Shown in pieces: positions 9,681 to 20,199 of a stretch of 64,000 nucleotides of DNA. Position numbers and translations under genes: made by a program. Origin of the DNA: Terebella lapidaria (lineage: Eukaryota > Annelida > Polychaeta > Terebellida > Terebellidae); the NCBI GenBank assembly GCA_949152475.1, contig OX424567.1:21043402-21107401 (forward strand). Direction: 5' to 3'. A model generated the notes under the pieces. That model was not told the origin of the DNA, did not search any database, and saw nothing but the letters and a program-made list of their open reading frames with translations. Numbering within the stretch: position 1 is the stretch's first letter; each line of letters starts with the position of its first letter.

Positions 9681-12435
9681 AGGTTACCGGACCTATGGTC
9701 CGTAACCTATTGGCATGGCGATGCATCCGGCGTCGTCGTCGTCCGTCGTCCGTCGTCGTCCGTCGTCGTCGTCGTCGTCCGTCAACAATTTTATCTTTAA
9801 AGTTTACGATCAAATTTTTCTGAAATTTTGCACAAAAATGCCTAAAAATATTTCGAGAGGGAGGTATTTTTTAGTTTTTTGATATTCGCATTTTTTTCAA
9901 AATGGCAGCCGTTGTCGTCGAAAAAGGTCAATTTTGGATTTTGGCAGCCATTTTCTCAAAAACTGTTCAGTAACTTTTTTTTTAATTGATGCATAACACT
10001 CCTCATATGTACCCCTGTGACATGTATAAATTTCGTTGACATATAGGAAATGATATATACTGAATATTGTCGTGACCTTGAATTTGACCTCTGACCTTGG
10101 TTTCAAGGTTAGAGCGGCCGTTTTCGTCGAAAACAAATGGCCAATTTTGGACTTTGACGGTTGTTTTCTCAAAATCTGTTCAGTAACTTTTTTTTTCTTA
10201 TTGATGAAAAACACTCCTCATATGTACCCCTGTGACATGTATAAATTTCGTTGCCCTTGAATCGCTCGAAGTGGGCCATTTTGGGCCCAAACTCGGCCCA
10301 AATGGGACTTTCCCATGTTAAATTCTCCTATGCTTTATAATGGGACACATTAAAGCCTAATATCTCACTTAATATTGAGATTAGAGACTAGGAATCAATT
10401 GTGGACATATAGGAAATGATATATACTGAATATTGTCGTGACCTTGAATTTGACCTCGGACCTTGGTTTCCAGGTCAGAGCGGCCGTTTTCGTCGAAAAA
10501 TGGCCAATTTTGGACTTTGACGGTTGTTTTCTCAAAATCTGTTCAGTAACTTTGTTTTCTTATTGATGAAAAACACTCCTCATATGTACCCCTGTGACAT
10601 GTATAAATTTCGTTTCCCTTGAATCGCTTGAAGTGGGCCATTTTGGGCCCAAACTCGGCCCAAATGTGACTTTCCCATGTTAAATTTTCCTATGCTTTAT
10701 AATGGGACACATTAAGCCTAATATCTCACTTAATATTGAAATTAGAGACTAGGACTGAATTGTGGACATATAGGAAATGATATATGCTGAATATTCTCGT
10801 GATCTTGAATTTGACCTTTGACCTCATTTTCAAGGTCACAGGACAAAATGACTAATATCTCGCTTATTATCGACTTTACAGCTTAGGAATCAATTGTGAA
10901 CATATAGGAAATGATATATGCTGAATATTCTCGTGACCTTGGATTTGACCTTTGACCTCATTTTCAAGGTCACATAACAAAATGGCTAATATCTCGCTTA
11001 TTATCGACTTTAAAGTTTAGGAATCAATTGTGAACATATAAGAAAGGATATATGCTGAATATTTTCGTGACCTTGAATTTGACCTTTGACCTCATTTCCA
11101 AGGTCACAGGACAAAATTGCTAATATCTCGCTTATTATCGACTTTACAGCTTAGGAATCAATTGTGAAAATATAGGAAATGATATGTGCTGAATATTCTC
11201 GTGACCTTGAATTTGACCTTTGACCTCATTTTCAAGGTCACAGGACAAAATGGCCAATATCTTGCTTATTAGCGACTTTACAGCTTAGGAATCAATTGTG
11301 AACATATAGGAAATGATATATGCTGAAAATTCTCATGACCTTGAATTTGACCTTTGACCTCATTTTCAAGGTCACAGGACAAAATTGCCAATATCTTGCT
11401 TATTAGCTACTTTACAGCTTAGGAATCAATTGTGAACATATAGGAAATGATATATGCTGAAAATTCTCATGACCCTGAATTTGACCTTTGACCTCATTTT
11501 CAAGGTCACATGACAAAATGGCTAATATCTTGCTTATTATCGACTTTACAGCTTAGGAATCAATTGTGAACATATAGGAAATGATATATGCTGAATATTC
11601 TCATGACCTTGAATTTGACCTTTGACCTCATTTCCAAGGTCACAGGACAAAATTGCTAATATCTTGCTTATTATCGACTTTGCAGCTTAGGAATCAATTG
11701 TGAACATATAGGAAATGATATATGCTGAATATTCTCGTGACCTTGAATTTGACCTTTGACCTCATTTCCAAGGTCACAGGACAAAATTGCTAATATCTCG
11801 CTTATTATCAGCTTTACAGCTTAGGAATCAATTGTGAACATATAGGAAATGATATATGCTGAATATTCTCGTGACCTTGAATTTGACCTTTGACCTCAAT
11901 TTTCAAGGTCACAGGACAAAATGGCCAATATCTTGCGTCTTAGCGACTTTACAGCTTAGGAATCAATTGTGAACATATAGGAAATGATATATGCTGAATA
12001 TTCTAGTGACCTTGAATTTGACTTTTGACCTCATTTTCAAGCTCAACAGGACAAAATGGCTAATATCTTGCTTATTATCGACTTTACAGCTTAGAAATCA
12101 ATTGTGAACATATAGGAAATGAGATATTCTGAATATTTTAATGATATTGAGTTTGACCTTTGACATAAATTTCAAGGTCAGTCATTTTATTTTCAAAGTC
12201 AGATTACAAAATGGCTTATATCTCGCTTATTATCAAATTTACAGCTTAGGGGTCCATAGTGAACATATAGGAAATGATGTATGCTGAATAGTTTGGTGAT
12301 CTAGAATTTAACCTTTGATCCCATTTTCAAGGTTAGAGATATGGCGATTTCAGTGGTCACCTTGAATTTGACCTTCAACTTTCTCGGCTTAACTCTGTAT
12401 ATTTCTCCGGTAACCTTTCTAGCCCTTTGGGCTAA
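9681..12435. mobile_element. 2.75 kb Helentron/HINE-like element with internal tandem repeats (unit 2)
   Basis: The element is absent at the matching site of unit 1 (T run 1964-1970). It begins AGGTTACCGGA (9681-9691), which is repeated inverted as TCCGGTAACCT at 12406-12416. The left end is a larger palindrome (9681-9708). The right end closes with a hairpin TAGCCC-TTT-GGGCTA (12420-12434). It sits in a T run: five T on the left and six on the right, against seven in the empty site. Subterminal inverted repeats, a 3' stem-loop, a T-rich target and a core of tandem repeats match published Helentron-associated elements (HINEs, and the pearl elements of bivalves). No protein is encoded, so it would need an autonomous partner. 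A run of CGTC-type triplets occupies 9730-9783. It ends about 350 bp upstream of the exon 1 start codon of copy 2. Confidence 0.78.
10038..12360. repeat. Internal satellite of the unit 2 element: ~362 bp then ~134 bp tandem units
   Basis: Two long units (starting 10038 and 10404; periods 366 and 361) are followed from 10765 by about eleven units of roughly 134 bp, marked by CATATAGGAAATGATATATG at spacings of 132-136. Most short units contain a 10 bp inverted repeat GTGACCTTGA...TCAAGGTCAC, able to form a stem, enclosing TGACCTTTGACCT. This is the perfect reverse complement of the DR1 nuclear-receptor element AGGTCAAAGGTCA. I count nine perfect DR1 copies. The last units, near 12016 and 12151, have degraded sites. 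Confidence 0.9.
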
Positions 12436-12784
12436 TTTTTTCATAGATTTCCATGCATGATAATATATATGCACAATTGATCAAAGGATTTAGGTCTATT
12501 ACTTGCAGCATTCAGGCATGTTACAAGTCTTATTCACAAACAATTATTGAATATCGACTCGTGAACTCCGTTCTTCTGGTAGTTTCAATTATTGTTTCAA
12601 TAAAGAAGTCATATATATATATATATCTGAGTTGTCAGCTGAGTTGTCAGATGTCCACATAATCTATGTGATAATAAAAGGATAAAAGCACAACTCGACC
12701 AGAACATGATACTGAGAATATTCCCATTAAAACCCGAAGACATCACAATGTATTGGAAGTGTTTTCAAACAGGAGTGCCTTTGG

Positions 12785-15223
12785 ATGAAGATGAAGAAGT
12801 CACGTGATGGGGCGTTGCCAAGGGTGTCCCGTGACGAATCGTTGCCAGGCGAGTCACGAAGCCACGCCCACCGAGATGTGGACCAGGGCTGGGCCTGGGT
12901 CGTACTCGTGGCCTCGATATCGGGCCTATCCATTCTGTGCTTCTGCTACATTGGCGGCATCTTCAACATCATCTTCTTGGAGGTGTTCCAAATGAGCAAG
13001 CAGAAGACCGCCTGGCTGACTGCGGTTCAAGGCAGTTTGATGAGCTTGGCTGGTGAGCAAGAGACCAGCCTACTTCCCGAGTAATGTCAGGCCTACTCAG
13101 CTTTGATGCATGTATTCATCAGTCTGGAAAATGATGTACAAATGTAGCTTAAGATCCCACAATGCTGAACGTGAGCAAACATACGACATTGGTCAGTGCT
13201 GGCCAGTAGTGCATAACTTAATTTGACTTTTTAGGCATACTATGAGTTGGTGACTCCTTCACATGTGAAGCTGGTCTATTTCTTGAATCTACAGAGTAGG
13301 TGTAATCTGTCAGAAATCAAATGGAACATATTGCATAAACATATTGACTTTAGTGTCACTTTCGGTCGGTGACTCCTTCACTTGTCAGTTTGGTCTATTT
13401 CTTGAATCTGTCACAGAATCAAGTTGAAACGAAGTATGTTCCTATTTCAGGCTCTATGCTATACCACAGAGATCCTGCCCTAACTTGGTTGGTTTGTACT
13501 GTCAGTGTTCACCCATGGTACACTTCTGCTTGCAGCACCAGTTGGCAGTCTCCTCGTGGCGAGGCTGGGACACCGGGGAGCATGTATGATTGGAGGAATG
13601 GTCGGCGCGTCGGGTTACTTTCTGACATTCTTCGCCCAGGGATTTGTCTCACTCCTGCTCAGCTTTGGAATCCTCGTCGGTTAGACAAAAACTGTGACAC
13701 AACATTCATCAAAATACAACAGTTGTCTGCACATAAGTTTTGTTTACCTTGAGTGGTGTATACCCATGTGGTAGTAAACCTATTGGACGTTCACAAGATG
13801 TTAATGTATGTGTTTTCTTTGTTTCCAGGTTTGGGATTCGGCATTTGCTATGTTCCTTGTATCGTCGTTATCAGCGAGTATTTCGAAAAGAATAGAAACG
13901 TAGCGTTTGGACTGTCATCTGGATTGAGCTACATTGGGATAGTACTGCTTCCGATGATGACGGTGAAGCTTTTAGAGCTTTTCGGATGGAGAGGTGCTAT
14001 GCTCATAATTTCTGGTCTGTATATGCAACTGGTAGTGTTCGGTGCCATATTTTGGCCTTTGGCTCGAAAACAGAAACCGCTCGATGTGGTTGAAGTAGTC
14101 CATAGTGATAACAGTGGTTGTCCAGAAAATAATGTTGTTACGACGTACAGTGATGAAGTATTACATGCCAAAGGAGAACAGTCGAGCCTTGTATGTGATA
14201 GGGAATTAGGGGTCAATTGTGAATCACCCAAGACTGATAAAGAAAGCACTCTGATGACAGACTCAACACACGTCGAAATAAAGTGTTCGCCTAGCAATTC
14301 ACCTGAGAAATCTGAAAGGGGGATGTTCTCTTTCATGAAGAGACTGGACTACATTCTGCTCTGTGTGACGGTCTTCAGCAACACATCCGGGACCTACATC
14401 ACTTACATTCACTTCCCGGCATTCTTCGTCAAACAAGGAAGCACTGAACAAGACACTGCCTTGTGTTTGATGATTATGGGTATCACTGGGATTTCCTTGC
14501 CTTTGATGTGCTGCTGGTGTACATGGTGTCCTGTTGCATAGTAGCTGTCTTGCTCTTTATCTGTCCTGCGATTGCTTCAACATTCACTGGACAAATAATC
14601 TTCTCAGTGTTGTTCGGTCTCTATAGTAGCTGGGTTTACTCATTGCTGGCTCCAGTAACGGTGCATATTCTCAGCAAGAATGACCTCAACATGGCTTTTG
14701 GTGTTGAGAGCTTCTTCGGTGGAATCGGGGGCCTCATTGGTCCTCCCATTGCTGGTAAAGAACTAAATACAATCTTTAGTGCGAAATTCTACTAAAATCT
14801 GTAACTCAATGCAAAATCCTATTTCAAAATCGTATCTAGGCGTGTTATATGCTCACGAGAATCATCCCCTCGTTGTTAGTGTGGAATCCATGTGGAATGT
14901 AAGCTGCATTTGAATAACTGGTTATGTTTCAGGCTGGTTGTACGATATAAGTGGTACGTACATCTACAGTTTCTACACTGCAGGTATGTCAAAGTATATG
15001 TCCTTTCACTTCCACGTGCACATGTACATTTAAAAGTTACGCCCTAGTACTAATATGCTGGTACTCAGTAGCAATGTACTCTATAGTGTTCAATTCGTAG
15101 GTTACATTGAATTGAATAACTATGATATTTTTTTCAGGAGCGCTTTATGGATTGAGCTTGGTAATGACAATGCTTATACCAGTAATCTCGCCAACATATC
15201 AGAAAGGTGGAACAAATGCATGA
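12785..15223 (+). pseudogene. SLC16-like transporter, array copy 2, frameshifted
   Basis: The exons correspond to 12785-13052, 13536-13679, 13829-14754, 14933-14983 and 15138-15223, with the same splice sites as copy 1. In exon 3, 39 bases present in copies 1 and 3 are replaced by five (CCTTG, 14495-14499), a net loss of 34. The reading frame leaves the family sequence after residue 360 and stops at TAG 14539-14541, predicting 374 aa. The lost segment is RLIGG of TM8-9, including the TM8 arginine, and TM9-12 and the C-terminus follow out of frame. Exons 4 and 5 are otherwise intact, so the damage looks recent. The truncated mRNA would have its stop well before the last exon junction and should be a nonsense-mediated decay target. 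An assembly error is possible but the junction is clean. Exon 1 resembles copy 3 at its 5' part and copy 1 after about 12901. Confidence 0.88.
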
Positions 15224-15463
15224 ATGAAGACTTCGAACTCAGGAAATACTATTCTATTCCTCGTGTCTAGTCTTTCGAATGACAGTGTAATATTACAGGG
15301 ATTGTACGGGTCCTATCCACTACGGGCTATAATCTTGCATGTTGTATACGTGTATGTATATGAACAGTCCACTAAGCTCGAGTGGTTCTAGAAACTACAT
15401 AGGTAATGTATGGTGTTTGTTCATGAGCGTCTTCAAGACCAAGCTATATCTTGAATATTATCT

Positions 15464-15733
15464 CTTCAAAATAACATATTTTATAGAGTAACTAATCAGC
15501 ATTCCAATACTAAAAAAAAAAATAGGAGATCACCGTGCTGGTTTCTTCGACATATTCGATCAAAAATCACAAACATTTACTAAAATGACTTAATTTATGG
15601 TATTTTTACACATTTTTTTGCCCATATTCACATCCTGCATCTTGTTTCCAAGAGAACGGATACGGTGACCCCCTATTTTCTTTTCAGTTTTAGGATGCTG
15701 ATCAGTTACTCTATAAAATATGTCATTTCGAAG
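15464..15733. mobile_element. Foldback element downstream of copy 2
   Basis: This is the near-identical counterpart of 5006-5275, with inverted arms about 15464-15536 and 15662-15733. It is absent from unit 3. Sharing by units 1 and 2 supports their recent common origin on the 3' side of the gene. Confidence 0.65.
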
Positions 15734-16262
15734 CTCTAAATTTTTTTAATACAGTCATTTATTTTGAAAAATACTCTTTGACCCCCTCCCCTCACTGTTT
15801 GGAGCGGACTACCTTAAGACTAAAATTTGTGGCCAAATGAACTTAGTTCTTCTGTGGTCGCCAGTAATGGTGTGCAGTTCAACCGTATTTTGTGTATCTC
15901 TTGTATTGCAAGTAATTGATATTCTTTTTGTTATTATGTTAATTGTTTTTGACGATTTTTGCTATACGTGTACATTTAACCTATATCCAATTTCTCGATA
16001 ATAGCATCATATCGTGTGATATTTTCTCACTTTTCTGCCTATATGGCCACAAGAGTGTGGGCCATGACGTTATTGTTCAATGTTCTGAAGTATTAAATAT
16101 ACGTTCGTACAGCTCGTTATCTGGTGGTATACCATTTTCCAGCACATCATCATATTATCATACACCTACATTCTACTCTCGTTAGAACGCAATGTGTCAG
16201 TAATTCCATGGAAAGATTCAATATTTACATTAATCGAACTACTACAGTTGAAAATAACAATA

Positions 16263-16437
16263 CAGTGGTCCCTATAAGATAAGACACTTCCGAAATAAGA
16301 CTTCCCTGTCTGTAAAGACTTTTGCATTCCCCAAAGATCAACTAAACATGTGAATGAACCTGTGAAATGAGACTTCCTATAAGACAAGACCTCAATCTTC
16401 CTGCAAAAGGTGAGGTCTTATCTTACGTGGACCACTG
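16263..16437. mobile_element. 175 bp MITE, Tc1/mariner-like ends (unit 2)
   Basis: It has the same length and ends (CAGTGGTCC...GGACCACTG) as the unit 1 element at 5802-5976. Unit 2 keeps the 78 bp to its right (16440-16517) that unit 1 has lost, and unit 3 also keeps this stretch. Confidence 0.7.
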
Positions 16438-19400
16438 AACTTTAATGATGACAATAGAAAATCGAACCTCAAATTTTTGCTATAGAAACAAGGCCCACAC
16501 AAGCATTCAAATCCAAAGGCAAAATATCACCATCAGGACAAACAGTGAGTAAATTAATTTATTTGTACTGTGTGTCAGACATAATTACTGCACATTTTAA
16601 GTTTGGAAAACCAACACAAACTCCATATTGGTGTTTGACATAAGTACGTAATCAAAAGTCAAAGTTTATGGAGTTAATAGAATCCTCGAGGACAGATTCC
16701 AAACACACGAGTAGTGCTATTCTACATGTATTTAAGCTATTTTCCCTGCACGATTCAAAAGTGACATTTCTGAGTAGGCTCCATGCAGGTTCACGAAACT
16801 TCCCAATATATTTCTATATGAATGTGATGCAGTCGAAGATAATTTATGAAAACAATCAATATTCGTGTCGCCAAACATATTTAGATAAAAGCCTAAAAAC
16901 AATTCCAAGCTCTTCCTCAAAAGAGTTTCATCTGAGGAGCCGAGGTTTTACAAAGATGCACTATACCCAAGGTCGTATTTCGCTTAATAGCTGTATCTTC
17001 AAGGGTTTCTTCACAACAATGACGAACTTTGGCGTGAGTAGTCCAGGCTATTTGAGGTAAAAAAAAAATCAAGATCACCATATCTTACTTCATATACTTT
17101 CTGTATCTATGTTTAGCTAGACGTAGGGATTCTATGTTATTCCATGGCATATCTCTGAGATAATTAAGCGCAGTGGGCGTTTCCCTCAAAGTATAACCTG
17201 AGCAATGGAATATTCCTGAATTTTTAATACCACAAACTGGTTGTTTTAGCCTCAGTCACAACGGGATAGGAACGCCGGCACCATTGTTTGGTGTGCGCAG
17301 TAGATTTCCAATGTGAACGTATGAGATTGAGAGGCCATAGTCTTCTAAATGGATCCCACATGGTGACATCACTATGGTCATGATTTGTCATTTTGGTGAG
17401 TGTCTGTCTTGGCGACAAGTCGGAGATACTCCGGTTTTGGCAATGTGACTGGCGCGTCCATAGAGTTTTCTCGTAAAAGTATTGCCGAATATTGCAAGGA
17501 ATAGTGCACAGCTATTTGCAGATATAGAGACTACAGATAGCGAGTTTCCCATTCAGTTATAATGTAAACATAGGGGTAAAAATTCAGGGAGACTTCGCGA
17601 CCCACCTTCAGGATACACTTAATTAAAAGACACTTAATTAAAAGACATATGTTTATGTCCATGGATTATGAACCGAGACATGCGTTCATAAATGAGATCA
17701 CTGGAATCGAACAAATTGAAGATCCAAAATTACACGCGTCATCTAAACAGAGATTCCCATTTTAAGAATGAAAATAACCTGTAGTAGATATGTACACATA
17801 CACATGCGTATGTACGCATACAAATATAGGAGACACCATCTTAGAGGCTATAATTAAAGGCCTTTCATTCGAACCAGCCTTCTAGAGCCGCAGATCGCGA
17901 ATTTATGCGGTGGTGCATTGTGTGACCGGAGGATTACCGCGAGCAAATCGCTGAATGCAACGTACTCTCCGAGTTCTTACAAATAGTTTTGGCGGAATGT
18001 TTGTGAGCATCATGCAAAGGAGCACATAACCCCCATTTTAAGGTAACGTAGTCAAGTAAATCTTCCAGGTGAAGCTCTCAACAGGAATTTCTATGTATAG
18101 CGATGAGCAATGACTGTCAATTTCACTGAACCTATATACAGTATACTATTGAGAGGAAATATATTACTTGAGTAGGCCTGTTAGCTTCGTCAGTCTACCC
18201 AACTGCACACCCTCTTTTCAGAAATTCTGTATTCACCCCTGGTTACGGTCACACAGGCAGGCTTTGTGTGGTACAGGAAGAGGGGGGGGGGGTATATAGT
18301 TTATTGAAATTTTGGCACTAAGGAAGCACTGTAGGCTACATGTATTATTTCTATAGAATCGTATAAAATTTTATCACTCGAATAGAGAGCTAATCCACAT
18401 ACACAGTAAGTCCAAGCGGTATTAGCCCAGTAGCGGCTTCAGAGGAGGGGGGGGGGAATTACTGGGGTCAGGACAACTCTCTCCCAAGAAATACATATAC
18501 CTGACAGCTACTGAGACCCTTCATCGGACCCCAGACACCCGACCGAACTATAATCTTGGACCCCCCTGAACCCCCCCCCCCCCCCCCACCCCTGAAATTC
18601 TTGGATCCGCTCCTGAGACCTGATCTAACTCCGCTAGTTCTGCCTTGTTGTTACGTAAAGGCCTCCGTATTTCTGGGTGACGCTCAGTGCAGCAGAATGC
18701 ACATGGTATGCCCGTCTAGGCCGCGGAAAATAATCAATAATTTCCAGTGGCTTTGTGCCACGATTTTTTTTTTGCTGCTGCACTGGAAGATCTCAGCACA
18801 ACGTACGTATTCAATCGTGCTGCTATATTTGTACATTATGGTTAATTATATTTGTAGATGTACTTCCTTACAAATAGACGGGAATATTTGACGGTTATTA
18901 CATGACGTAGAATTGTGCACACAGAAACCATCATGCAGCGAGGCATCGAACCCTGCACAGGCATCATAGCGTGGCAATGCCAGATGAACTATATATTATA
19001 GCATGTCCTCGTTTGAGATGTATACCAGTATAGTACATTGACCTCGCTAACCTGCCGAACTCTACAGATTCACTCAAGTGAAACCAGGTAAGTGTTACAT
19101 TAAAATACTGTATACAGACATGTTAAACATACTAGATACTGTATTTGCGGGTGGTTATCATTCGGACATAAGCGTACCGTATAAGCAATTCGTAAAAAGA
19201 TCTACTGTTGTACACATGATATCAATTTCTCAAAAGGAAAAGTTGTATTTCCACATTCGGACGCGCTTGTGCATGTACGGAAGCATATTCATACCAGACA
19301 TAGGCGGATCCAAAGGTGGAGGGAGAGGCTGGTGCTTTGTTCCGGGCCCACATCCCGCCGCAATTGGTCCCCCATATTTCTGGATCCGCTGCTGCCTTTC

Positions 19401-20199
19401 AAACTTTTGATATAACTTCACTATGAAACTTTAGATTTATATTGAAAGTAGCTTTAGAATCCTGACAATTTAATTACAAATTGCTGTATAGGGATGACTA
19501 GCGAGCGGGCTAGCAAGTCTATCCGATACAGTGTCAAGTTTCATGATGATATATCAGGCCATCGATGAACTGCGGTCAAAAACGAGTGTAAATAGGCCTA
19601 AATATGAAATTCGATATTGTGTTTTATCGTGTATATAATAATTTTATTGTATATATAATTGTGATCGGCCATTGTTATAAATTATATGTCTATGTAATAT
19701 GACATCATCATGCCACAACACTCGATTACTTGTTCTCACGAAGTTCAAAGTTGGTCATATCAACATGATTCACTTGTGTAGAGCATCTAAGAATGTATGT
19801 CAGTTCGCTGTCCGCTTGAGTAGACTCGCTACAGAGTTGCGTAAGAGTGAGGTCACTCAGTACACGTATGACATCTATCTTATAAACTGTATAAAGGAGG
19901 GGATATCTTAGAAAAAAAGGTCGACTTTATACCCGTAATCACCATCCTCGGTGTTATTTTTTAAGTCATAGTTGAAAAACAGTCCACAAAATTTGATGTC
20001 TCTTGGCGGTCGGTTGTTGATATGCATATGTAGTATAGTCGTGTATATGGTGTATGCATACAGTTTTTCGTGTAGTCAGTTGACAGATGGCGAATATGTA
20101 AATATATGTTTTTTACTAGTATTGTTATGGCTAATGGATACTAGATAGATAGGTTCTTTGTATGTACGATAACGGATTCCATAGACCCCGTGCATTTTT

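Noticed and set aside
9730-9783. CGTC triplet run as a stand-alone microsatellite
   Set aside because: It is an integral part of the 2.75 kb element in both units 2 and 3, so it is described there.
10765-12360. CRISPR-like regular spacing of repeats
   Set aside because: The units are continuous 134 bp tandem repeats with no unique spacers, in an animal genome and inside a transposon.
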